A stretch of 64,000 nucleotides of DNA from positions 160,925,401 through 160,989,400 of the forward strand of contig NC_133158.1 in NCBI RefSeq assembly GCF_040802235.1, written 5' to 3'. The position numbers and the translations under genes are program-made. Below the pieces are notes generated by a model that saw only the letters and a program-made list of their open reading frames with translations, searched no databases and had not been told where the DNA came from. This document shows, piece after piece, positions 51,401 to 61,633 of the stretch. The stretch's first letter is position 1. Every line of letters begins with the position of its first letter. Origin of the DNA: Manis javanica (lineage: Eukaryota > Chordata > Mammalia > Pholidota > Manidae).

Positions 51401-54400
51401 CAAAGAAACTCCTGTTTTAAGATCCAAAGATACAGATTTCATAACACCAGTAATGTAAAGAGTATAATAAACCCGAAGATATATTCCATTTTTTCCCTAA
51501 TGGACTCACATAGTATACACCAAAAAAACTCTGCTTGCTGCATAATTATGTAAGTGTTTAAGGTGGCCAGTGTCTTCAGGGGAAGGACACAAAATATACT
51601 TCATACTCTACTCATCCCAGCATTGTCAAATAATCAGCAGCAAATACATGGAAAATTAAATTAAAATAATGTTTGTCCAAGACAGTACAAATATAAGACA
51701 GATATGACTAAACACTGAAACACTAGCTGGGCAGTAAGTGCAATGAAAATTCAGAGAAGGGTGATGACTTTTCAACTAGAACACTGGTTAGGAAGTGGTC
51801 TCTAAGCTGGGTCTTCAAGGACTGGTAGGAGTTAAATGGGTGAAAGGGAATGAGCATTCAAGGTAAACTGCTGAAAAGGGCATTGAAGGAAAGCCCGTGA
51901 GCATCCTTACGCTCCTGTAGAGGCTGTACGTGGGAAGGCCTGAGTTCAGCCAGGCAGGCTCTGCTGCTCTCCCACTTGGGAAGCCCTGATCAGGCTACTC
52001 ACCTGCTCATCTACCTTCGCCTCCCATTCTTAATGTGAAGTTAGAGTAACACCTACCTACCTCACAGAATTTGAGTGGCGATTATATGAAATACCATGTG
52101 TGTAAACGCTAAATCAGTGGCAGGCATTTAACGGGTTCTCACACAAAACTGAGTTTCACCTACTCTCCTGTTAATCCAGTGTTTCTACAGCACCATTACC
52201 ATTTCCCACATCCTCTAGCATCTTTATTATTATTTATTTTCTATCTAATACCATTATTAAACTATTTTAATATTTCCTTTAAAGTATGACTTTATTCCAA
52301 CATATATTCTTTAGCCTTACCTTAAGTAATAATATATGAAATCATGCCTTAAATGTTTTATTACGAAAATAAATTTATGACCATTAAAATTTTAAAAATC
52401 TCACCTGTGTACCTCCTCAAAGTAACTCAAGATGCAAATTTTAGAAATACTGAATTAAGCTTTTCTTGGTAATAGTACACCAAAATGATCAGAACACATA
52501 TTGGTACAGAGTTGCTCTAACATTTTTTTCAGACCTGCTGTAATGTACTTTTTTACATACCTGTTTTAATTTATAAACTTCAATATTTCTCACATGATAG
52601 ATACTCCTTATTGTATCTGGATCATAAGGGGGGCACTCAAAATGACCTTACATTGAAGAAGAGAAGTAAGTTATATACAACTCCCTTAAATATCACAAAT
52701 ACAGACACATAAACACACTTCTTCAAAACATGCTTTTCATCAATGCTTTTAGTTCTTAAAAATTGTATAAAAACACTCATCTTACTATGCTGTTGTTTTT
52801 ACTAATATGTGATCATAAAGTATAAACATAAAATAATGGGAGGGGCTTATGATTTTTAAAATTAAATTCTGTTTTATTTGGGGATGAACTGTTTATTCAT
52901 GTAGTTTAAATTTTTAAAATGCCATCAAAAAGGTATAGTGTAGAAAATGTTCCCCCGAGAGAGCAGATCAATGGGTGCTTCGGGCTACAGTGGTAGCAGG
53001 GAATTATCGGCAAATAGGCACAAAACTTTAAAGGGTGATAGAGAAATTCTCTAAATCTGAATGGCAGTAAAAGTTGCATGACTCTATAAATGTACTAAAA
53101 TCACTTAACTGTATACTTAAAGTGGTATACAGACTTTAATAAAGTTGCTAAAACAAGGGGAGGGGCCCCTCCTATTCCTGTCTCCTGCCATCAGTACCCT
53201 ACCTACAGGAAACCAGCATTAATCAGGTTTAGCCTTTTACTCCAGGGATATCACCTATGTGTATAATATACATATTTCTTTATCCTCCCCTTTTTTACAC
53301 AAATGGCAATGTGCTTCATATATATTCTATACCTTGGCTTTGCACGTATTGTGGAGTTCTTTACTTATCAGTTACACATAGAATTGCTTCTTTTTCTCTT
53401 TTAACGGCTTTATAGCATTATATTGTACAATTATAACATGATATATTTAACTAGTTCCTACCTTTTACTGTTACAAACAAGACTAAAATAAATAAACTTG
53501 CATACATCATTTTGCACTTGCAGAATATATCTGTAGATTCAACTCCTGGATCAGACTACTTTTATCATTTCCACAGATAATTACCAGTTGTCCTCCAAAG
53601 ACTAATTCAAATCTGCATCCACAACTGCCATGTAGGAGATGGCCTACGTTTGTATGCCCATGCCACCAATTTGGACTCACAGGGAGCAGGGCAACAGTAA
53701 ACAGACGTGTGATTTAACGGTGAGGATATGTTTTAGCTGCCAACTTACTTCATGAAACTTTGAAACCAATGTGAATCCAAGCTACTCCTTTAACTTTAAT
53801 ATAAAGGTACAATTCATTCAAATAACAGTGGAACGAATAAAGACAGTGTGGTATACTTATACAATGGAGTATGATTCACAAGTTAAAATGAATAGTTACA
53901 TGTATCAACATGGATTTTCAAAGACATTAAACAAAGAAGTTGCAGAAAGATACAAGTAAAATGATACATTTATATGAAGTTTAAAACACACTGTATACTA
54001 CATGGTTTAAAGCTGTTACAAATATAGTAATGATATAATATAATCAAGCTAATGATAAACATCAAATTCAGAACAGTGACTACTTCCAAGCAAAACAGTG
54101 AAGAAAGGGAGAGATAAAAGGAGATGGTGGGATTGAGGACAGATAAACAATGAGCTTCAATTGTATCTGTATTGCTTTATTTCTTAAATATCAAAACTAA
54201 AAATGAGAAAGTACTAAGACTTGATAAAATTAGATGGTAGATGCACAAGTAATATGTTCTCTATATTTTTACATGTATAAAATATTTGTAACATAATTTA
54301 AGAATAAATTGGTCAGTTCATGGAAGAATCCAGTGAAAAAGTCACACTATACTTGATGCTTAAGTTATTCTGGGGCATGAAAGTTCCAATTGTTTAAAAA

Positions 54401-56847
54401 CCATTCTCAGAACAATACCTTTTCGATAGTCGTGAGATTTAAAGATACCAGAGATACCACCAATCCTTATGCCTCGGTATTTTACTACACCTGCCAAACC
54501 TGAAAAATCAGTTAAATAAAATTATTATAGGCAAAAGTAACCGCTTTACTAACTGAACAATTTAGAGGCCTAGAATCTCACATAGTCCTAAAATAACTTG
54601 AAAATTAAGTATCATTATGAGGTTACTCTTTCACATAGTAATGTGTCAATAATGCATAAGGAAGACCAGGGAGGGGAGGCCTAGAAGTACATCAGACAAG
54701 AGACTAAGCATAAAGAAAGGAACAAATGAGATAGTGTGTGTTAAGAGGGAAACAGACATCATTTGGTATCTAATGGAATATGGTGGGGAGAGGAATAGGG
54801 GAAAACTCCTATGATTGATTTGTGTTACAAATCTGGAACTTAATAGGTGTAAGGTATAAAGAAGTATAGTTTCTCTATTTCTGATTGATCACCTTCAGAC
54901 AGTTTCACCTTTTCACCATACTGTAGTTGTCAAAAGATGACCACTCAGTAATGAAATAAAGAAATTAAATTTCTCAAGTTACTGCATCATCATTACAAAA
55001 ACACCCGTGAACAGTTACAGACAAGACTGTATAGTTTAAAAGGATTAACACTGAACCTGAATCTAATCAGATCTATAAATCAAAATGCAGAGTATAAGCA
55101 ATGGGGAAGATAATAAAGGGAACATGTTAAAAAGCACAGAATTCCAGTTGGCTAAATGAAGAACGCAGGAAATTCTACAAGACAAATTTCCCACTTTCTT
55201 CAACAAATAAATGGCATGGGGGTAAGGACAGATAGAAAAAGGGAAGTTACAGTCAAAGAGGCTTGAGAATCATGACAAATGAAATGTGTGGACCTTGTTT
55301 AGATCCAGCTTGAACAAATCAACTGTAAAACAGACATCTTTGTGAGAGATCATCAGGAAATCTGAACATGAACATGAGACAATATATAAGGAAGTAGTAT
55401 CACTTTACTTAGGTATAATAATGGTACTGTAGATGTGATAGTTTCACAAATTCTTTTCATTTAAAAATATTTACTTAAGTACTTACAGGTGAAGTCATCT
55501 GAGGGGCAGGACTTACTTCAAAATACTCCAGTCTCCTCCTCACATAAAAAACTTTAGAGGGGAGTAGGTTGAAATAAGGTTGGCAAAATCATAATAGTTG
55601 TTGAAGCTGGCTAACAGGTACAGAGATTCATTATACTGTTCTCTATTTTTGAGTGTTTAACAAATTCCATTATAAAATGGTTAAGTTTTTTTTTTTTAAA
55701 TAAAAAGAGTAGGAAAGAAAAATACAAGGATTGCAAATAGTGTACAAGGTCTTTGCAGTTATATTAACCATTGCTTAAAACACTAGATGAAGCATGGGCA
55801 TATCTTCATGATTACCTACTTAAATCATTTTAATTAAATTTTCATGATTAACTATTTAAATTAAGAGACATTCCCAAAACATATATCTCCAGATGCTGCC
55901 CAGCTGGTCTATATATCCTAACAGGCTCACATCCCTTCAAACCAAGAAATAACCCAAGAACACATACCTAAATAATAAATGTTTGGTGCTACCCAGCCAC
56001 CATAAGGTAACTCTTGCAAATGATTTGACGCTTCATGGTTTCCCCCAATGAAGACTGTGAGAACTGGGGCCTTCTTCTCTCCTGAATAATACCTAGAACA
56101 CAAGAATAAAGCTGTCGGTTGGCATAACAGAAATTAAGCACAGAGAAAAGCAACTAGGCATTCCTATACCATTAGGCATTGCAGAAAAGCAAAATAAAGT
56201 CTCAAAGGAAAAGCTGAGCTCATCATAAAAGTTAAAAAGCGCTTTCGAAACGAACTGCCACTTTCCCTTGAGAACGAAGGGCTGCCACCGCGGTTTCAAG
56301 CCAGTGTACGTTCAGAGAGGTCAAGGACTTTGTCATTTCACTGCTATTACCCCAGAATCTAGAACCCAGACTAGCTCACAGCACTGGATCATTACACGAA
56401 CTAGTGCCAGAGTCCTTAACCCGTCAGCTTCTTCCTCCAGATCCTGCCCTCAGCCTGCGATCCCTCCCTGAACAGGTAAGGGGACTGGAAAGAAGAAAAG
56501 TGACATTTCCTAATCGTCAGTTCCTAGAGACGCAGCGTGAACAAAGACGGGAACTAGGAGCCAGCTAGTCACCTCCGTCAAGGTTCCCTCCCCACTGCTG
56601 GCCAGTCACGCTCGCACTGCCGGGTCCGAGGCCCGAGCCGCGCCCCTCACCTGTAGAAGGTCTGCATGTGGCGGTACTTGGGCGGCACGGCCATGCAGCG
56701 CAGGTCGGCCTCGTTGCGCACCGCCTGGAAGTCGCCGCAGCACAGCAAAAGGTCTATCGGCCCCGGGCCGCGCCGCTCGGCCAGCGCCAGCGTCTCATAG
56801 ATCCTGTCTAGCTCGCCGTGGCAGCAGCCGGCCACAGCCACCCGCAT
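44797..56847 (-). CDS. DBR1: Lariat debranching enzyme DBR1, complete gene span (8 coding exons)
   Basis: DBR1 hydrolyses the 2'-5' phosphodiester bond at the branch point of excised intron lariats in the nucleus, allowing intron turnover and release of intron-encoded small RNAs. The eight coding exons total 1635 nt, which is 544 codons plus TAA, the same length I recall for human DBR1. The calcineurin-like metallophosphoesterase core occupies roughly residues 1-240. Visible metal or active-site motifs are GCCHGELD (7-14), CGDFQ (37-41), GGNHE (82-86), SHDWP (173-177) and SAHLHV (224-229). The lariat debranching C-terminal domain follows to about residue 350, then an acidic, Ser-rich, probably disordered tail (about 390-500) and a basic nuclear-localisation-like stretch RKRIKRRNQ near the end. 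Every junction is GT-AG and the frame is open throughout, so the gene looks functional. The start was chosen because [11 protein letters not shown] is the conserved N-terminus and lies in a CpG island. Confidence 0.97.
45971..46116 (-). CDS. DBR1: DBR1 coding exon 7
   Basis: This 146-nt exon encodes [20 protein letters not shown] through [11 protein letters not shown] and two bases of Arg314, part of the C-terminal debranching domain. The acceptor is CCTATAG|GTAATA and the donor is CATGCAAG|GTAGGT. The stretch ATNSLVNV differs from the human residues as I recall them (ATDDLINV), which looks like ordinary divergence. Confidence 0.95.
46185..46370 (+). mobile_element. Severely truncated L1 3' tail in DBR1 intron 6
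   Basis: Only the 3'UTR remains: GACAGTGACTGCAATGGGGG, CTTGATAATATGGGTGAATG and GTCAATGATACTTTTAAAAA. It closely resembles the piece at 33428-33560. It is antisense to DBR1 and lies between exons 7 and 6. Confidence 0.8.
46570..46650 (-). CDS. DBR1: DBR1 coding exon 6
   Basis: This 81-nt phase-0 exon encodes [20 protein letters not shown] and then PHRDFLQ. The acceptor is TTGTCTAG|GCCAAG and the donor is TTCAG|GTAAGA. Intron 5 upstream (46651-50847) carries two L1 pieces and an L2. Confidence 0.95.
47080..47445 (+). mobile_element. Old L1 3' end in DBR1 intron 5
   Basis: The stretch has the older L1 ending: ACTGAATTGTAAATTTAAAC near 47370, then GTGTACATTATATTCCAATAAA near 47406. The younger L1 begins directly after it. 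Confidence 0.75.
47455..49255 (+). mobile_element. 5'-truncated young L1 in DBR1 intron 5, antisense to DBR1
   Basis: It begins inside ORF2 ([15 protein letters not shown]-like, near 47460) and runs through the C-terminal part ([20 protein letters not shown] near 47850; [20 protein letters not shown] near 48763) to a 3'UTR ending TTAATGATACC-A(9). It is the same subfamily as L1 copy A. A 13-G tract at 47707-47719 breaks the usual coding sequence. No clear target-site duplication was seen. Confidence 0.9.
50080..50830 (+). mobile_element. L2 LINE fragment in DBR1 intron 5
   Basis: Landmarks are CTGCTGCCAAACTCATCTTT, AAATGAAATTCTGATTTCAC, TCCTTGGAAAACCTTCTCTG and TATGTTCAATAAGTGTTAAA. It ends close to the donor side of DBR1 exon 5 and is antisense to the gene. 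Confidence 0.75.
50848..51072 (-). CDS. DBR1: DBR1 coding exon 5
   Basis: This 225-nt phase-0 exon encodes 75 residues (about 164-238). It contains the SHDWP motif (173-177) and the SAHLHV motif (224-229) that complete the metallophosphoesterase active site. The acceptor is GTTAAAG|CTGAAG and the donor is CATCAG|GTAGCA. Confidence 0.97.
51900..52140 (+). repeat. MIR SINE in DBR1 intron 4
   Basis: CCTGAGTTCAGCCAGGCAGG, ACACCTACCTACCTCACAGA and CAGTGGCAGGCATTTAACGG match MIR. It lies between DBR1 exons 5 and 4. Confidence 0.65.
52561..52646 (-). CDS. DBR1: DBR1 coding exon 4
   Basis: This 86-nt exon encodes [20 protein letters not shown] and then NIEVYKLKQ. The acceptor (AATGTAAG|GTCATT) has only a moderate pyrimidine tract. 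The donor is AAACAG|GTATGT. The exon ends in phase 0. Confidence 0.95.
52935..53155 (+). mobile_element. Old L1 3' end in DBR1 intron 3
   Basis: The ending AAATCACTTAACTGTATACT then TATACAGACTTTAATAAAGT matches the 3' end of old mammalian L1s. Confidence 0.65.
53170..53620 (-). mobile_element. Old L1/HAL1-like fragment in DBR1 intron 3
   Basis: AATTGCTTCTTTTTCTCTTT, GGCTTTATAGCATTATATTG and TCAACTCCTGGATCAGACTA resemble a reverse-complement LINE 3' region. This would be the one intronic LINE in DBR1 that lies in the sense direction. The assignment is uncertain. Confidence 0.45.
53780..54230 (+). mobile_element. Old L1 fragment in DBR1 intron 3
   Basis: GACAGTGTGGTATACTTATACAATGG and the following stretch match the ORF2-to-3'UTR region of an old L1. 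Confidence 0.6.
54419..54499 (-). CDS. DBR1: DBR1 coding exon 3
   Basis: This 81-nt exon encodes [20 protein letters not shown] and then SHDYRK. The acceptor is TTTTCAG|GTTTGG and the donor is CGAAAAG|GTATTG. It enters and leaves in phase 1, so skipping it would remove 27 residues without a frameshift. Confidence 0.96.
55190..55690 (+). mobile_element. Old L1-type 3' end in DBR1 intron 2
   Basis: GAAATGTGTGGACCTTGTTT, CAACTGTAAAACAGACATCT, GGTATAATAATGGTACTGTA and a late TTCATTATACTGTTCTCTAT resemble an old L1M-type 3' end. It is antisense to DBR1. Confidence 0.6.
55968..56092 (-). CDS. DBR1: DBR1 coding exon 2
   Basis: This 125-nt exon completes Arg66 and encodes [11 protein letters not shown] through VAPNIYYL, including the catalytic GGNHE motif (residues 82-86). 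The acceptor is TTCTAG|GTATTA and the donor is TTTAG|GTATGT. The exon ends in phase 1, splitting Gly108. Confidence 0.96.
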
Positions 56848-57020
56848 CCTGCCGCCCGCGGCGGGGAGCTGCCTGCAGCTCGCTGGACCAGCGCCGGCCC
56901 GGGCCGAGCAGCGAGGACCTGACGCGTCACCCTGCTCCCGCCAACAGTAACGCAGCCACAGGATGGTTGAGGCTGCGGCAATATAAATCGCTTCCGGTTT
57001 CCAAATCTCGCGAGGGAAGG
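56600..57020 (-). promoter_or_regulatory. DBR1: DBR1 CpG-island promoter
   Basis: The stretch around DBR1 exon 1 is much richer in C, G and CpG than the AT-rich flanks. Read toward DBR1, an ACCGGAAG ETS/GABP-type site lies at 56991-56998, and TCTCGCGAG, close to the ZBTB33-associated TCTCGCGAGA element, lies at 57006-57014. Both are about 145-165 bp upstream of the ATG. An ATTTATAT stretch (56981-56988) could be a weak TATA-like element. The binding proteins are inferred from motif knowledge only. Confidence 0.7.
56651..56847 (-). CDS. DBR1: DBR1 coding exon 1
   Basis: This 197-nt exon encodes residues 1-65 plus two bases of Arg66. It carries the first metal-binding motif (GCCHGELD) and the CGDFQ motif. 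The donor reads CTACAG|GTGAGG. It is very GC-rich, unlike the other exons, because it lies inside the promoter CpG island. Confidence 0.96.
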
Positions 57021-58039
57021 ATCGGGAAGAACTAAACGAACAGTAGGATGCCAGAGAACTTTCAAATGGATTCCGACTTTTCCGAATCTAAGCAGTCTGA
57101 CAGATGATAAAAATCAAAACCAGAGTAATTTGTTTTAAATCCCCAGAAATAGGAGTTCAGTTTGAAAAAATTAAACCAAGCTACACAAATTGAGCAAGTG
57201 AGATTGGCTAATTCCCCAGGACGAACCTCTCAAGGCAAAAAGAATTGCCTGAAAGTGAATCAGAAATCAGATTTCTTAAAATACACCCAAAATACAATTC
57301 TAAAATATATTAAAACTCAGTGAGGATTTTTAAATTATCCGCCTGAAGAGTTTCTAAAATTATCAGTTACTTTTTTTAACGATGCCAGGGACTCTTCATT
57401 TTCCTTCCAAATGGTTGTTTGCGTAAGTAGACTGCAACCTCAGTGAAAGCAGATGAATGTCTCGAAAACGTTCAGGAAGGAAAAGGACGAAACTGACAAC
57501 TGAAGAATGAGTAGCCAGGACAGAAACAAGCAAGTAAATAAAACACCTCTCGCAAATTCATGTAATGTAATCAAGATAATACAGAGAATGATAATCTATT
57601 TCTGCTGTTTTTTTTTTTTAACTACATAAAAGAAACAATACTTTAGGAGCAGACACCTAAAAAACTCAAAATGAAACAGAAGATGTAAACAGAACAATGG
57701 CAATAAGACATTGGAAAGATTGTCAAAAACGACAAATCCATTGAAATACATTGTACTCAGAGTGGTCTATCTAGTTTCTTTCTTAAGTATAAGGACGATA
57801 TCATTTTCATGATCTTTAAATTGATCAAGAGGGTAGAAAAAGAAATCTAATACTCCCAATTTTTAATGTTTTATTTTCTTTCTGTATTGGATCTCCTGTA
57901 ATGCTTTTTACAGTGCTGCTAAATTTAACTTTTTCTGTATGATTTTAAACTATAAGAATTGTCTTTCTCTGGATCCTTTGTACCCTCCATGTAAAAAGTT
58001 TAAATTGAGCTCAAATTTACTTAAACATGATCAAGTGAA
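57021..58039. other. DBR1 5' flank, gene-free
   Basis: Immediately upstream of the CpG island the sequence becomes AT-rich. I see no exon on either strand and no divergent gene at this promoter. Confidence 0.5.
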
Positions 58040-58760
58040 ATCTTATCTGCACATTTTGATGCATTTTTACCTATGTAATCACTCATATAACCACCACACA
58101 TACCAAGATATAAACTTCCAGCATTCCAAAAGACTCCCTTGTGCTTCCTCCTGAGCCCCTTCCTCCAAGACACAAGCACTAATCTAACCTCTATCACTAC
58201 AGGTCAGCTTTCCTTGTTTTTAAACTTCATATTCATGTCATTATATATTATATACTCTTTGTGTCTGGCTTATTTCATGTAATTTAATGTTTGTGAGATT
58301 CATCCTTGAATCTATACTATGGATGGACATAGCCATAGTATGCTCTATCTCATTGCTGTGTAGTATTCCACTGTGTGAACATAGCATAGCTTATCTGCTT
58401 TCCTGAGGAAGGCTGTTTGGATTGTTTCTAACGTGGGCCTGTAACAAATAAAGGACATTCTTGTAAAATCTTTTGGTAAGCATAGCACTTACTTCCCTTG
58501 GACTATGCCCAGGAATGGACTCTCTGAATAACAGAGTAGATATATGTTTAGATTGAATAGATTGTATCAGTTTCCAAATTGGTTGTGCTAGTTTAAACTC
58601 TCCTAAGTAATATAAGACCACTCTATTCTATATGCCCAACAGCACTGTATTACGTGGTTGAATTTTAACCATTTTGTTCAGTGTGCAATGGAATCTTGTG
58701 ATTTCCATGTATATTTTACAACAAAATTTTAATAACATCAGCCAATTTGAATTTTTGTCT
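58040..58760 (-). mobile_element. Old L1 3' fragment
   Basis: The plus strand has the reverse complement of an L1 3' region: CTTTGTGTCTGGCTTATTTC near 58257, TTGCTGTGTAGTATTCCACT near 58353 and AAGGCTGTTTGGATTGTTTC near 58408. Confidence 0.75.
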
Positions 58761-59924
58761 TTTGTGACTGAGACAAAATGAAACTTTAATGCCATAACAT
58801 TCAAAAAATAGTGGCCAAAGAAGGAAATACATTATGAATAAGGATGAAGAAGGGTATTATGGTTTAGCTCCAAACTCTATTCCCAACTCACACCCCTTTT
58901 CCAAAGGCATCACCAGTCAGTCAATAAACTTGAAAATTCTCGTTGATATTCTTAAATCCTGGGAGAATCAAACTAAATAGAAAACATCACCACCTTCCCA
59001 TTCTGAATGGAAAAAAATGGGAAGATTGTTGGAGAAAACGGATTGAGTGAACAATGAAGATAATTATTTTTGCAAATGTGAAGGCCAATCACTGAATAGG
59101 CAGGAGCTTTCAAACTGTGTGGTGGGAAAGAAATCCCCTTATTCTATCAGAGCTAAGACAGTGCATAGACAGAGGCACCCAACACTGCGCAAAATAAAAA
59201 AAAAAAAAGTTAACTCTGGAAACATGCTTAAAAAGAGCATAATCTGGGGGTAAGACTGAGCAGGTGCCAGACCTTGGTTTCTAAATCCCATTCTCCTCTG
59301 AAAGAAAGTAAGTCTGCTTATTGAAGCAGTTAATTCCAGGGCAGAGAAAGTACAAAATGAGCCTGGATCATCTTGTTCCAGAAAGCAAGGAAGTACTCAA
59401 AGAATCTGAGACATCAGAAGGATGCCAATTGAAGGTTTTACCAAAATTAAAAAAATAAAAAATAAAAAACACCTGACTTTGAAGAGATATTTGTACACTC
59501 ATGTTCATAGCAGTGTTATGCACAGTATCTAAGATGTGGAAGCAACCCAAATGTCCATTGAGAGGTGAATGGATAATAAAATGAAGTAAAAACATACAAG
59601 TGAATATTGTCCAGCCTTAAAGAGGAAGGAAATTCTGCAATATGCTACAACATGTGAACTTTGAGGATATTACGCTAAGTGAAATAAGTCAGCCACAAAA
59701 AGGCAAATATATGATTTCCCTTACATGGGATGCCTAGAGTAATCAAATTCTTAGGCACAGAAAGTAGAATGGTGGTTCCCAGGGGCTGGGCATAGGGGGG
59801 AATGGGGAGTCCTTGTTTCATGGGCAGAGTTTCTGTTTTATAAGATGCAGAGAGTTATGGAGATGGATGGTGGTGATGGGTGCACAACATTATCAAGGTA
59901 TTAATGCCACTGAACTGTGTATTT

Positions 59925-60411
59925 AAAAGTGGCTCAATAAGAAGAAAACAAATCCTACCATTTGCAACAACATGGATGGAGCTAGAGGGTATTTTGCTCA
60001 GTGAAATAAGCCAGGCAGAGAAAGACAAGTACCAAATGATTTCACTCATCTGTGGAGTATAAGAACAAAGAAAAAACTGAAGGAACAAAACAGCAGCAGA
60101 AACACAGAACCCAAGAATGGACTAACAGTTACCAAAGGGAAAGGGACTGGGGAGGATGGGTGGGAAGGGGGGAATAAGGGGAGAGGAAAGAAAGGGGGCA
60201 TTACTATTAGCATGTATAATGTGGAGGGTGGGGCACAGGGAGGGCTATGCAACACAGAGAAGACAAGTAGTGATTCTACAGCATCTTACTAAGCTGATGG
60301 ACAGTGACTGTGTAATGGGGTTTGGGGGGGGGACTTGGTAATGGGGGGAGTCTAGTAAACATAATGTTCCTCATGTAATTGTAGATTAATGATACCAAAA
60401 AAAGTGGCTCA
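59925..60411. repeat. 12-bp target-site duplication bracketing the nested L1
   Basis: The direct repeat aaaagtggctca occurs at 59925-59936 and 60400-60411. This is the expected mark of target-primed reverse transcription. Confidence 0.88.
59937..60399 (+). mobile_element. Young 5'-truncated L1 nested in an older L1, with target-site duplication
   Basis: It starts at AAGAAGAAAACAAATCCTACC in ORF2 and runs to TTAATGATACC-A(n). The 12-bp sequence aaaagtggctca lies at both ends (59925-59936 and 60400-60411). With the insert removed, the flanks rejoin as an ordinary old L1 3' end. Confidence 0.92.
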
Positions 60412-60589
60412 GATGGTAAATTTTATATTCTATGTATTTTACCACAATATAAAAATTGAAAAAAAAGTAGGCCTTTGATAGAGAAAGCTTAAGTACAGGA
60501 AGGTAGAAAAGAGAAAATAAAAAATCATGGACATTATCACTTGCAGTTAATATTTTGGTTCATTTCCTGTCATTGTTTTTCTGTATGTA

Positions 60590-60880
60590 TGTATAGATGT
60601 AGATATAGATATAATTGTATAGTGTGGGGTTTTGAGTATTGCTTATTTTCAATTAAGATTACATCACATTTTCCAATGTTATTAAGTCCACTTTGAAAAC
60701 ATGATTTTTAATGGCTGAATAGTATCCCACCATGTAGCTATCATAATTTCACAACTGAATTATTCCATAAATTATAAGGCTTACTTAAAAATATGTAGTG
60801 ATCTATTACAAATCACATGATAATCAACATTCCTGTATAGAAATCTTTGTGCATCTTCCTATTTCCTTAATGTGAAGTGC
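60590..60880 (-). mobile_element. Old L1 fragment
   Basis: AATGGCTGAATAGTATCCCACC near 60710 and the following text resemble a reverse-complement L1 3' region. It is weakly conserved. Confidence 0.5.
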
Positions 60881-61504
60881 TGTAAGGAGAGGAAAATATG
60901 TTCTTAAGGTGCCTTTTGCTACATTAATGCTCATGACTTTTCTATTCTCAGGCAGCTGGCTTCCAATACCCCTGCTACCACTTTATCAACCCAAATTAAT
61001 TTCTACTGCAAGTAAAAATTGTTTGTTTCAAAAAAGTCCAACCTAAGAAAAGCCATGTCTATTTTCAGAGAAAATCTTAGAGTTTTAATAACAATGCCCT
61101 CTATCTAATAATCACTACATGTACTTTAAAAGTGACAAATGTTCAAGTACAGTTGCCTGGGACCCTCCTCTGACAGCCTGATTCTTTTCAGCCTTTTTGA
61201 GACTGAGGAAGAAATGGGGCAGCTGTCAGGCCAGTTCTGGGATTTGAGTACAGCAGAAGTCCATGCAGTTGAAACTATACTCTTGAATTCTCTTCTTACA
61301 CGGGAACTGGCTTCTGAACAAGGGCTGAGCACTCAGGAGAACCCTAGTGGAGGGGCGTGCGGACTTGTGTATCTGCAGGTGTGCAGATACCTAAGGAGGA
61401 CAGGCTGGGGGGTTGTGGTTGGGCTAAGCTGTGCCCTCCTGACATTGCTCAAGACATCAAGATTCGATCTTCACTTAAATAAAACTACGCCCTGGCCTTT
61501 TCAG

Positions 61505-61633
61505 AGATTGCAGGCACTGCAGTCCCACAGTGTGATAAATTCCAACCTCAAGTCACAGCAGGATGAGAAATCTGAGGAGCAACTCAGGCAGGCCCAGGCG
61601 CTCCAGGCCCTGAAGGAGGAAATGGAAATACAG
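61505..61633 (+). pseudogene. Best-preserved exon of the coiled-coil relic
   Basis: This 129-nt open segment is flanked by a good acceptor (tggccttttcag) and a good donor (cag|gtgagcc). Its product, SQQDEKSEEQLRQAQALQAL and flanking residues, is rich in Gln, Glu, Lys and Leu with coiled-coil spacing. The open frame also runs through the putative intron upstream, so the acceptor is a prediction. Confidence 0.5.

Larger units (their letters stand above)
59450..60475 (+). mobile_element. Old L1 3' end, interrupted by a young L1
   Basis: Typical old-L1 text includes TGGAAGCAACCCAAATGTCC near 59538, GAATATTGTCCAGCCTTAAA near 59602, TTCCCAGGGGCTGGGCATAG near 59775 and TGAACTGTGTATTTAAAAGT near 59911. 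The last part (60412-60475) follows the inserted young L1. Confidence 0.85.
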
